A DNA stretch of 64,000 bases from DASRLE01 sp963825315 (lineage in GTDB: Bacteria > Verrucomicrobiota > Verrucomicrobiia > Limisphaerales > Palsa-1400), in the NCBI GenBank assembly GCA_963825315.1, contig CAWGST010000001.1, positions 248,001-312,000 of the forward strand. The letters run 5' to 3'. This document shows positions 53,981 through 62,693 of this stretch, one piece after another (position 1 is the stretch's first letter; every line of letters starts with the position of its first letter). A model generated the notes under the pieces. The model searched no databases. It worked only from the letters and a program-made list of their open reading frames with translations, and was not told where the DNA came from. The position numbers and the translations under genes are program-made.

Positions 53981-56417
53981 ATGACATTCAATATTAAAGA
54001 AAGCAATTTTTATTTAAATAAAAAGAAAGTGTTCGTGAATTCAGGGGAGATCCATTATTTCAGGGTCAGACGGGAACTGTGGGACAAGCACCTGGAAGCA
54101 GCCAGGGAGGCCAGGCTTAACCGCCGTCAGCACTTACGTCCCTTGGGCATGGCACGAATCAGAGGAAGGCGTTTTTGATTTTGACGGCGCCTCATGCCCG
54201 GAACGCGACCTCGAAGGCTGGCTGCAGCGATGCCAGGCCAACGGATTGACCTGCATCGTCAAACCGGGGCCGTTTATCCTGGCCGAGACCCGTGGAGCGG
54301 GGCTACCGGACTGGTTCATGGATGAATACCGGGAAGAAGTCAAGATGCGCAACAGTAAGGGTGAGACCGTGCCAGGCGACGGAGTCAGTCTGTTCAACCC
54401 AAAATTCCTGGAGAAGGTAACGCATTGGTACGACCAGGTCATGCCCTTGATCAGCAAAGGCGAAATATCGGCCGGCGGTCCGATTATCATGATGCAGATC
54501 TGTAATGAGATCGGTGTATTCTCATGGCTGGCGCACCAGGGAGACTATTCTGAAAATGTCAGGGCTCGTTTCATTTCATACTTGTCAACCAAATTCAAAA
54601 ATATTGCGGAAATTAACGGCCGGTGGGGAACGGTTTACCCGGACTTTGCCGACATAGAACTTCCCCCTGACGGCAGGCTTTCTTATGCCTCAAAGGTTGA
54701 CCGAAGCCGTGATTATGAATGGCATTGTTTCTGGAGAACCTATTACGGCGATTATTTAAGAATGCTGACCGGCATGGCCAGGGACAGGGGGGTGACGGTT
54801 CCGTTTTATCATAATCTTCCGGGCTGGATCTATGGAAGCGGCTATGAATTCCCGGTCAATATCACCATGTACCAAGATCTCTTCGGGGATAAGAGCGAGA
54901 TCATGTTCGGCGTCGATCATATCCCGGAATTCCTTTCGCACCGTAACATGCACGATGATCGAATCATAAACGACATCACTTTTGCCATGCAGGGGAACAA
55001 GCCGTTGTTTGCCGCCGAGCTCCAGTGCGGCTCCCGGGAATACCACGTGGTGACGAACCCCCGTGAGATGGAACTTTTCTACAAAGCAAGCATCGCCCAC
55101 GGACTGACCGGCTGGAATTATTACATGTTCTCCCAGGGGCGAAACCCAAGGCACAGGGGCTATTCCGGGGAAACGTTCTACTGGTTCACCCCGTTGACGC
55201 CGGAAGGCGAGCGCACCAGCGCTTTCCCCCTGATTAAACGGATGAGCAAAATCGTTAAGACTGCCGAAAACCTGATCGTTGAGGCAAAACGTAAGGCAGA
55301 GGTCTGCGTCCTTTTCTATCCGCCTTATTATACCACCGAACTCGAGAGACCTGAAACAGGAGCAAGCGAGCTTCTATACAACCCTTCAGCCATCCGCAGG
55401 CCGGCCTATTTCGACGGCTTGCTGAAAGTGCTCCAGGTGCTCAACATTGATTATGACATGCTGGACCTATGCCAGGCTACAACTGAACAATTAGGCAAAT
55501 ACAAGCAGGTCTGGGCGTTCAGCACCGATGAAATGGATGCCGGGGATCAACAGACCCTTGTTGATTATACCAAGGCCGGCGGCATGTTAGTTATGTTTCC
55601 GTATCTGCCTGAACGCGGGATGTCGCAAAAGCCTTGCACCATCATACGAGATGCCATCTTAGTAAAGCCATCCGAGACGGAGATCATCGATTCTCCCCTG
55701 ATCGATATATATGACTTGAAGGACATCAAGTGTGCCAATCCCCAAATCATTTATGATGAGCCATCGCTCGCCGATGCAGAGGTCATCGCAAGGACGATTC
55801 GCGGTTCCGCGTGCGGATTCACAAAAGCCCTTGGCGGCGGCGCCATCATACACCTGGGAACGTGGATCGGATTTGACACTGAAAGGCATAAAGAAGTGTA
55901 TGAAGCCATCCTCACGAAATCAGGTTCAAAGCTCAGGCAGGCATCAGCATCCAATGACAATATAGCAGTCAGGGAGCGCTTTACGCCTGATCATGCCGCA
56001 GTTCTTTTCATTGGCAACTATTACAACGACGAACAGGACGGCAAAGTCACCTATACGCATCCTGAAAGCGGGGAGGCCATCAATGTACCATACGCGCAGG
56101 ACGGGATGATATGGCCGCCCCTTTACGGCGTATTGACCCCGGTGTGCATGGATGTTTCTGATGGCATTAAGATCCTGCATAGCACCTCGGATATTCTCGG
56201 TGTTGCAGGGAAAAACGGCCAGATGGAGATCACCATGTACGGAGATCGAGACCTGGCCGGGGAGATCGTTTTTGAGGGTGCCATGGTTGATAAGATCAAA
56301 TCTGCGACAATTTGCGGCAACCCTGTAAAAATGGTTCGTGACGACACACGCATCACATTCATATACAGTCACAAACATAAACAAGAAATAACCATAAGTA
56401 TCAAGATAATATCATGA
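53981..56417 (+). CDS. GH35-family enzyme, candidate beta-1,2-glucosyltransferase; single frameshift
   Basis: The N-terminus is classical GH35 (VNSGEIHYFRVRRELWDKHL, EAAREARLN), then the frame breaks at about 54120 where one extra C occurs; correcting it gives AVSTYVPWAWHESEEGVFDF and joins to LTCIVKPGPFILAETRGAGL. Acid/base Glu lies in IIMMQICNEIGVFSW and the likely nucleophile in KPLFAAELQCGSREY, differing from the ENEYG and EFWxGW motifs of true beta-galactosidases. There is no signal peptide, so it works in the cytoplasm, about 810 residues long. One characterised GH35 subgroup is a beta-1,2-glucosyltransferase (Ignavibacterium); the neighbouring GH94 gene makes that activity plausible. 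The frame break is probably a sequence error. Confidence 0.8.
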
Positions 56418-56450
56418 AAAGTCACTCTGTGAACCTCCGTATAACAATTA

Positions 56451-56475
56451 TGTATAAGTTGCACAGACTTATACA
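56451..56475 (+). promoter_or_regulatory. Perfect hairpin in the GH35-GH94 spacer
   Basis: TGTATAAGT, loop TGCACAG, ACTTATACA: a perfect 9-bp stem in the 131-base spacer between the GH35 and GH94 genes. No U-run follows, so it is more likely an RNA-stability or processing element, or an operator, than a terminator. Confidence 0.45.
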
Positions 56476-56548
56476 GCGGGATTACAGAATAACACAGAGG
56501 ACTCATAATACACTCTTATAACCAATCACTTTGAAAGACTAGAAGAAG

Positions 56549-59500
56549 ATGTCCTTGAACAACAATATGACTCTTAAGAATTCTCTTGGTTTATCTTTTG
56601 CATTCCTTAAAAATGGCTCTCTGAAGAGCATGGAAGCTCATCTTATCAGGATAAACCTCAAAGCTGCAACTCCTTTTTCAAAACCAGGTGCGAACCTCTA
56701 CCTGAGGAAAAGAAAACAACCATTTGAATATACCGCTCTTCTAGGCCCGGAAGGTAACAGCCTTTTTAAAATGGCCGGCGATGCTTTTATTGCCAGGGGA
56801 GGCTGGGCCGGTCTTGATTACACCTGCGTGCTGCGACTGTCAAAGAACAGCCTGAGCTGGCAGTGGAGTGTTGGTATCAAAAATCTGTCTGACAATCCTG
56901 TTGAACTGGATCTGATTTACGTCCAGGACGCCGGGCTGAAGCCAGTGAATGCCGGGTTGATCAACGAATACTATGTGAGCCAGTACCTGGAACGCCGCAT
57001 CCTCGAAGATAAAATCTTTGGTGCCGTGGCATGCTGCCGTCAGAACATGAAGGAATCAACCGGCCATCCCTGGTTTATGATGGCATGCAAAAACACAGCA
57101 GTGGCAGGTAGTGTCGACGGCATGCAGTTTTATGGCAAGACATACCGGGAAACAGGCATCCCGGAAGGGCTGCTTGCAGATAACCCGGGGGGTGATTATG
57201 CCGGGGAATCTTCGGTATTTGCCTTGCGGGAAACACCGTTCAGCCTGGACGCCGGCGGGGTTCATAACAGTGTTTTTGTTGGTACCTATCTGCCGGATCA
57301 TCCACAGGCCACATCAGAGGATGATCTTAACCGCTTACCCAGCCTAATGCTCGAATGCAATGATGAGACCCCGTTTCAGCACGCGAATGACCTGATTTCC
57401 CCGGCAAGGAATTTATTCAATACAACTCCTTTCTTACCGGTGGATGATCTGAATGATGATGAGCTTAACCGCTTTTTTGATAAGGAAAGGCGCCATCGTG
57501 AAGATGAAAATGGCCGGTTGCTGTCATTCTTCAGCCTGCAAAACAACCATGTCGTGCTGCGGGCTAAAGAGGTAATGGCTGACCGGCCGCATGCGCACAT
57601 TATGCAAGCCCGGGCCGGGTATGTGCCTGATGAAAGCATTATGTCCACCACCTCCTTTGCATTTGGGGTTTTCAATTCACATATAACACAGGGCAATACC
57701 ATTTTCAACGTGCTGCTCTCGGTCTGCACCAGCCAGTTCAATCTCGCCCCGGAAACGGGTCAGCGGATCTTTGTGGAGGTGGATGGAAGGCGCTATTTGC
57801 TTGGGGTTCCCTCTGCTTTCGAGATGGGCCTGAATCACTGCCGGTGGATTTATAAACACGGCAATTACTGCTTCCAGGTCCGTTCCTGGACCTCTAAAGC
57901 CGCTCCGCAGGTCAATATGGACTTTAAAGTGATCAGTGGAAATAAAGTGAAGTTGCTCATTACTCATGATTTTGATGCTCTTGACGGCTGGACCATTTAC
58001 CCCGGGAGCAAAGCCGGTGAATATATGGCCAAACCAAAGGCAGACAGCATGATCGCGGGCAAATTTCCGGATGCACGATTCAGCATTTTGATAAACAGCG
58101 CCGGTTCTGATTACCGGGCTTGTGGCGACGAAGCGCTATATCCTCACCATAACGGCCAGGGAGGCTGTTTGTTCGTCCTCGATGTCCGTGAAACCGCAGA
58201 TTTCTGCATGAGTTTCATCGGTGAAGCGCATTCTGCCGCCGATGCGGTTAAATTTGAAGATCCTGATCGTCAGTGGCTCTCAGATTGCCAGGATGCACGC
58301 TCTTCCTGGAAAGATTTGAGTTTGAACCTTTCCCTGCAAGGAATCCAGGAAGACATCGCAGCCATCCAGGAGATCCTGCCCTGGTATGGCATGAACGCCA
58401 TCACCCATTTTCTGACCCCTTACGGGCTGGAGCAATTCAGCGGCGCCGCCTGGGGCACGCGCGATGTGTCCCAGGGGCCGCTTGACCTGCTGTTAACCCT
58501 TGAAAAGTATGATGAAGCCAGGCAAGTGTTGTGCATCATATTCTCAAACCAGAACCCGGATGGCGGATGGCCGCAATGGTGGATGTTCGACAGCTACTCG
58601 AATATCCGGGCTGACAGCTCCCACGGCAATATCTTTCACTGGTGCATCATTGCCCTCAGCAACTATGTCGAAGTTACCGGCAACCTGAAAATTCTGGACG
58701 AGGTCCTTCCTTATTATCATGAAAAAGGTCCTGCCCAGGCTGAGCAAACGCCGCTCAGCGAGCATGTTGACCGGCTTATTAAAATGATCGTTGATTCATT
58801 CATTCCGGGCACTGCATTTGCACCCTTTGGCGGCGGTGACTGGAATGATTCCCTGCAGCCGGTCAGTAAGGAATTAGCACAACGAATGATCTCAAGCTGG
58901 ACAGTCGAGATGAATTACCAGGCCTTTTCTCAATACCAATTGGTATATGAACAGACCGGTAATACAAGAAAAGCCGGAGAACTGAAAGAAATCTGCGAAA
59001 AGATCAAAGCTGATTTCAACAAATATCTGGTCAAGGATGGCGTCGTTGCGGGATATGGCCTGGTTGAAGACGACCGTAGCATTAGCGTACTGCTACACCC
59101 AAGTGATACCAAAACCGGGATCCGGTACAGTATCTTGCCAATGAACCGTGGCATCATCAGCGAGATATTCACTAGCGAACAGGCGCAGCATCACCAGGAT
59201 CTCATTGAACTGCATCTGAAAGGCCCTGACGGCGCCCGCCTTTTGGACCGTCCGCTAAGGTACAAAGGGGGTATCCAAACCATTTTCCAGAGGGCGGAAA
59301 GCAGCACCTTCTTTGGCCGCGAGATTGGCCTGATGTACGTGCATGAGCATATCCGTTATGCAGAAGCACAGGCCCGTACAGGCAGGGCGGATGCCTTCAT
59401 GAAAGCGCTCCGCCAAGCCATCCCGGTGGGGTACAGGGATGTTGTCCCATGCGGGGATATCCGCCAGTCAAATTGCTATTACAGCAGCTCGGATGTTATC

Positions 59501-59911
59501 TTCAGGAACCGTTATGAGGCGGATGAACGTTACGATGAAATACTAACCGGCAAGATCACGCTTAGAGGCGGATGGCGGGTGTATTCCAGCGGGCCTGGTA
59601 TATACATCGGCCTGGTCGTTTCGCGATTGCTTGGCTTGCGGATTGTATCAGGGAAGATCATCGTCGATCCTGTCATGCCGCATTCCCTGGATGGTTTATC
59701 CGCCTCAATGGATTTATTGGATCATGCTGTGACGTTCAATTATGCTGTCAAGGAAGGTAATTTCAGCCCCAAAGCTGTTTCCATTAATGGCAAGGCCATT
59801 CAGTTCAAGTATGAAGAAAACAAATACCGCAAGGGCGGAGCAGTGATGTCAGTTGAGCAATTTTTAGCCATGCTGGATCGGCAGCAGAATGTTGTGGAGG
59901 TAAGGTTATAG
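56549..59911 (+). CDS. GH94 phosphorylase, probable 1,2-beta-oligoglucan phosphorylase
   Basis: A 1120-residue cytoplasmic protein, close to the length of characterised 1,2-beta-oligoglucan phosphorylases. It has a large N-terminal beta-sandwich region, then an (alpha/alpha)6 barrel with MNAITHFLTPYGLEQFSGAA, WGTRDVSQGPLDLLLTLEKY, DGGWPQWWMFDSYSNIRADS and the catalytic-acid motif GGGDWNDSLQPV (residues 762-773). The tail contains YRAEGGIQ-like RYKGGIQTIFQRAESSTFFG and PVMPHSLDGLSASMDLL. It should phosphorolyse beta-1,2-gluco-oligosaccharides to glucose-1-phosphate. The split catalytic layout with a WGTRD motif argues against cellobiose or chitobiose phosphorylase, but specificity remains an inference. 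AT-rich composition, as for its two upstream neighbours. Confidence 0.82.
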   Translation: MSLNNNMTLKNSLGLSFAFLKNGSLKSMEAHLIRINLKAATPFSKPGANLYLRKRKQPFEYTALLGPEGNSLFKMAGDAFIARGGWAGLDYTCVLRLSKNSLSWQWSVGIKNLSDNPVELDLIYVQDAGLKPVNAGLINEYYVSQYLERRILEDKIFGAVACCRQNMKESTGHPWFMMACKNTAVAGSVDGMQFYGKTYRETGIPEGLLADNPGGDYAGESSVFALRETPFSLDAGGVHNSVFVGTYLPDHPQATSEDDLNRLPSLMLECNDETPFQHANDLISPARNLFNTTPFLPVDDLNDDELNRFFDKERRHREDENGRLLSFFSLQNNHVVLRAKEVMADRPHAHIMQARAGYVPDESIMSTTSFAFGVFNSHITQGNTIFNVLLSVCTSQFNLAPETGQRIFVEVDGRRYLLGVPSAFEMGLNHCRWIYKHGNYCFQVRSWTSKAAPQVNMDFKVISGNKVKLLITHDFDALDGWTIYPGSKAGEYMAKPKADSMIAGKFPDARFSILINSAGSDYRACGDEALYPHHNGQGGCLFVLDVRETADFCMSFIGEAHSAADAVKFEDPDRQWLSDCQDARSSWKDLSLNLSLQGIQEDIAAIQEILPWYGMNAITHFLTPYGLEQFSGAAWGTRDVSQGPLDLLLTLEKYDEARQVLCIIFSNQNPDGGWPQWWMFDSYSNIRADSSHGNIFHWCIIALSNYVEVTGNLKILDEVLPYYHEKGPAQAEQTPLSEHVDRLIKMIVDSFIPGTAFAPFGGGDWNDSLQPVSKELAQRMISSWTVEMNYQAFSQYQLVYEQTGNTRKAGELKEICEKIKADFNKYLVKDGVVAGYGLVEDDRSISVLLHPSDTKTGIRYSILPMNRGIISEIFTSEQAQHHQDLIELHLKGPDGARLLDRPLRYKGGIQTIFQRAESSTFFGREIGLMYVHEHIRYAEAQARTGRADAFMKALRQAIPVGYRDVVPCGDIRQSNCYYSSSDVIFRNRYEADERYDEILTGKITLRGGWRVYSSGPGIYIGLVVSRLLGLRIVSGKIIVDPVMPHSLDGLSASMDLLDHAVTFNYAVKEGNFSPKAVSINGKAIQFKYEENKYRKGGAVMSVEQFLAMLDRQQNVVEVRL

Positions 59912-59917
59912 AGATTC

Positions 59918-60133
59918 TTATTCCTTATGTTCGTCTTCAATTGTCAGTTGGGCGTAGTAGCGGCCGTTGCGCACCCACAAACCGCGAATCGGGTGCTTGC
60001 GCTCGTCGAACACCTTGAGGTAGGGTAACGCCTGATGATGAACTTCAGCCACAACGTGTGCGGCGGCGGCCGGAATTGCCTGGCTGCCATTGCTTGGGCT
60101 GGTATTGCCTTTCATGGGGCAACACCAGCACAA
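59918..60133 (-). pseudogene. N-terminal stub of a tyrosine recombinase/integrase
   Basis: The last 35 residues (LPYLKVFDERKHPIRGLWVR, NGRYYAQLTIEDEHK) match, from memory, the start of verrucomicrobial phage-type integrases (arm-binding domain). The frame then stops at 59918, seven bases from the end of the GH94 gene, so the catalytic domain (R-H-R-Y) is absent. It is divergent from the tRNA-Leu gene 64 bases away. Truncation exactly at the border of the AT-rich segment suggests that acquisition of that segment cut the gene. Confidence 0.55.
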
Positions 60134-60196
60134 TCACCAGCACAACGTCAAATGAGAAGAAGCGTAAAAGTTGTAAGGTGTTCATAATCAATATGT

Positions 60197-60280
60197 GCGC
60201 GAGTGGTGGAATGGCAGACACGCCAGACTTAGGATCTGGTCCCGCAGGGGGTGGAGGTTCGAGTCCTCTCTCGCGCACCA
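60197..60280 (+). tRNA. tRNA-Leu (anticodon TAG)
   Basis: An 84-nt class II tRNA. Acceptor stem GCGCGAG (60197-60203) pairs with CTCGCGC (60270-60276); discriminator A and an encoded CCA follow (60278-60280). The anticodon stem-loop is CCAGA-CTTAGGA-TCTGG with anticodon TAG, reading CUA leucine codons. A long variable arm and a TTCGAGT T-loop are present, as expected for leucine. It is the only RNA gene seen in the window. Confidence 0.95.
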
Positions 60281-60335
60281 TTTGTCTGCAAAGGCGCGGG
60301 CCAATTCCAACTCGATTTCAGTCTTTCGCCACAAT

Positions 60336-60503
60336 CGAACCACTGATTTGCGGCAAAGAACCGCCAGAAAGGCAAGATGGGATGATAGGAGGTCTGAAAA
60401 ACCCGTAACACCGTAACAAGTGTTGATAGTCAACGACTTAACCCGTAACATTTGCCGTTACAAACCCGTAACAAGCCCGTTACATTAACGATAAAGCCGG
60501 CTT
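60336..60503 (+). repeat. Dispersed intergenic repeat, copy 2
   Basis: Shares its blocks and orientation with 18279-18505, including an identical 20-mer TGTTGATAGTCAACGACTTA at 60421-60440, but lacks the hexamer tract. It starts 56 bases after the tRNA-Leu gene. The motif GTAACA is repeated several times in and near it (for example CCCGTAACACCGTAACAAG), so part of it is itself internally repetitive. Confidence 0.8.
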
Positions 60504-60637
60504 CCGAAGTGAATTAAGATTTAAGAAGTAAGAATTAAGAAATCTGAAAAACAGCCAAAAGTCGAACCGGATTCCTCTTTTGACTTCTTAATTCTGCCTT
60601 CTTCCTTCTGCCTTTTTCATGGGTGCCCGGAGAGATC

Positions 60638-60844
60638 ATGGAAACCTTCAATTTCGGCAAATTGTCCGGTCCGGCGACGCCTTTGAACGGTTCAATCGCC
60701 CCCAAGACGGGCCTGTTGAAAGTGACTTTCGGGAGCGGCGCGTCAAAAACAACCGGCTACGGCGTGATTTTGCTCAATGGAACCAATGGCGGCGGTTATT
60801 TTCTGAACAAAACCAATGCCGGAGCGGTCATCTTGGAGCCTTAA
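60638..60844 (+). pseudogene. C-terminal tail of a large surface/repeat protein
   Basis: The frame METFNFGKLSGPATPLNGSI ending with LLKVTFGSGASKTTGYGVIL and NKTNAGAVILEP resembles the conserved end of very large verrucomicrobial exported repeat proteins. Only about 68 residues are present, with a low-complexity A/G-rich tract upstream, so it is probably a gene relic. A free small protein is possible but less likely. Confidence 0.45.
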
Positions 60845-60939
60845 ACGCATCGCAACCACCCCCGAATCATTAGCGATGTGCCTGGGAACTCACCAAATAG
60901 GCGCACCAAAATAGGCGGGGCGGTTTCGGACGACTGGTT

Positions 60940-60979
60940 CCGTCGGCGGGACGCCGACGGATGCGGTCGAGACGACCGC
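60940..60979. repeat. Tandem REP-like hairpins
   Basis: Two perfect hairpins sit side by side: CCGTCGGCG-GGA-CGCCGACGG (60940-60960, 9-bp stem) and GCGGTCG-AGA-CGACCGC (60963-60979, 7-bp stem). This is the REP/BIME architecture. They lie between the surface-protein relic and folC, a stretch (60845-61226) with no gene. Confidence 0.7.
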
Positions 60980-61076
60980 GCTCCTGAAGAAATCGCTAAT
61001 ACGGCTTCCGGCCTATTGACGGTCATGCTAGAGTTTTTTATTTGAAAAAGAATTATGAACTTGGAAAAAGCAGTTT

Positions 61077-61199
61077 AACCACGGATGAACACAGATAGAC
61101 ACGGATTGGGAACAGCTTGCGAGGATAGGCGATTTCACCCAAAAGGTGATGCTCTCCAATGGCATTTTTATCCGTGTTCATCCGTGTCCATCCGTGGTT
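61077..61199. repeat. Inverted repeat built of CCACGGATG units
   Basis: The left arm (61077-61106, AACCACGGATGAACACAGAT then AGACACGGAT) and the right arm (61170-61199) are reverse complements at 26 of 30 positions, 63 bases apart. Each arm is itself three loose copies of a 10-bp unit. Related units occur at 18546-18577 (CCACGGATGGCAGG and CCACGGATGCC). Probably a REP-like dispersed element; the right arm lies just upstream of folC and may carry its 5' leader. Confidence 0.65.
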
Positions 61200-61226
61200 T
61201 GTCTTCCCTCAACTGCCGTTTTTAGG

Positions 61227-62624
61227 ATGAATTACAGCGAAGCCATCCATTTTCTATACCAGTTGCGGCTTTTTGGGCTGAGGTTCGGGTTGGAGAAGAC
61301 GCGCCATTTGGCCGAGCTGGCCGGCCAGCCACAGGACAAACTCCGCTTCATCCACGTCGCGGGCACCAACGGCAAAGGGTCCACTTGCGCGATGCTGGAA
61401 AACATTTATCGCGCGGCGGGATTGCGCGTCGGTTTGTTTACTTCGCCGCACCTGGTCTCTTTTGCGGAACGCATCCAGGTGAACCGAAAGTGGATCGCGC
61501 CGGAGGACGTGGCGCGGCTGGTGGAGGAGATGAGGAACGCGGCTGCTTTTTCCGGCGGCGGGGAGGTCTGCCCCACTTTTTTCGAGGTCGTCACGGTGCT
61601 GGCGTTGAAATACTTTGCGGAGCAACGGTGCGACCTGGTGGTTTGGGAAACCGGCCTGGGCGGAAGGCTGGACGCAACCAATATTGTTGCCCCGCTGGCC
61701 AGTGTCATCACCAACGTGCAGTTGGACCATCAGCAGTGGCTCGGCAACACCCTGCCGGAAATCGCCCGCGAAAAAGCGGGGATTATCAAGGACACTGTTC
61801 CAATTATCACCGGCACGGAGGACGCGGAGGCCTTGCAGGTGATTGCCGAAACGGCTCGAAAACATCACGCCCCGCTCAGTGTTGTGACGCCGTCCGACGG
61901 GCGGGCGATGGCCCGCTACGAAATCGCGCTGGCGGGGGAGCATCAACGGATGAACGCGGCCGTGGCGGTGAGGACGGCGCAAATTCTCGACGGGCAGATT
62001 CCGGTTCCTGAAACGGCCCTGCGCCGCGGATTGAAGGAAACGCAGTGGGCCGGGCGATGCCAGATCATCCAGCGCGGCAACGGGCAAACCGTGTTGCTGG
62101 ATGGCGCCCATAATCCAGCCGGGGCGCAAGCGCTGGCCGGCGCGTGGCAACGCCAATTCGCCGCGAAAAATGGCGCGCTGATTTTGGGCATGATGCGGGA
62201 CAAGGACGGCGGGGCCATCTGCAAGATTCTGGCGCCGTTGGCGCGGCGGATATTCCTCGCGCCCATTGGGAGCGAACGCAGCGCAGACCCGCGGTTGCTG
62301 GCGGACCCTTGCCGCCGGGCAAATCCAACCGCGCCAATCACCGTTTGCCGGAACCTGGCCGAAGCCTTCACCAAAGCCGGGGCCGAACCATTTGTGGTGG
62401 TGACCGGGTCGCTTTACTTTGTCGGCGAAGCGCTGGAATGGCTCGGCGTGGTCCCTCCCTCGCGGGAGCGCGCGCTCAACGAATATGGCGGGGCGCCCGC
62501 CGGCGATTCGTCCATTGGCGCGGTGACGTTCGGCGTGGAAGACACGTTGAACGAACTGGCCGTCCGTCCGGCGGAGAATAAGACGCCTTTGGCAGGCGCC
62601 CAAGCCGAGGCTCAAGGCTTTTAA
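61227..62624 (+). CDS. folC: Bifunctional folylpolyglutamate synthase / dihydrofolate synthase
   Basis: A 465-residue Mur-ligase-type enzyme. P-loop FIHVAGTNGKGSTCAMLENI, the omega region LRVGLFTSPHLVSFAERIQV, metal-site ETGLGGRLDATNIV, QLDHQQWLGNTLPEIAREKA and LLDGAHNPAGAQALAGAW are all FolC signatures. It adds glutamate to dihydropteroate and to folates. The ATG at 61227 is chosen since family members begin MNYSEAIHFLYQ; the upstream frame translates a dispersed repeat. The last 60 residues (after GVVPPSRER) are an unusual tail of low conservation. Confidence 0.92.
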   Translation: MNYSEAIHFLYQLRLFGLRFGLEKTRHLAELAGQPQDKLRFIHVAGTNGKGSTCAMLENIYRAAGLRVGLFTSPHLVSFAERIQVNRKWIAPEDVARLVEEMRNAAAFSGGGEVCPTFFEVVTVLALKYFAEQRCDLVVWETGLGGRLDATNIVAPLASVITNVQLDHQQWLGNTLPEIAREKAGIIKDTVPIITGTEDAEALQVIAETARKHHAPLSVVTPSDGRAMARYEIALAGEHQRMNAAVAVRTAQILDGQIPVPETALRRGLKETQWAGRCQIIQRGNGQTVLLDGAHNPAGAQALAGAWQRQFAAKNGALILGMMRDKDGGAICKILAPLARRIFLAPIGSERSADPRLLADPCRRANPTAPITVCRNLAEAFTKAGAEPFVVVTGSLYFVGEALEWLGVVPPSRERALNEYGGAPAGDSSIGAVTFGVEDTLNELAVRPAENKTPLAGAQAEAQGF

Positions 62625-62693
62625 TTCATTTGACCCCGGCGGCGGCAGTCATTAGCCTTTCTCAAAGATATGGAATCAGGAATAGCTTAATTA

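Noticed and set aside
60197..60280. Duplication of the tRNA-Leu 3' end as an attachment site
   Set aside because: I found no second copy of the tRNA 3' end inside the window, and the integrase stub points away from the tRNA, so a classical att pair is not shown here.
61254..62615. 453-codon minus-strand frame opposite folC, and the similar one at 16773-18155
   Set aside because: Both lie against clearly identified genes and show only low-information Arg/His/Gln-rich sequence.
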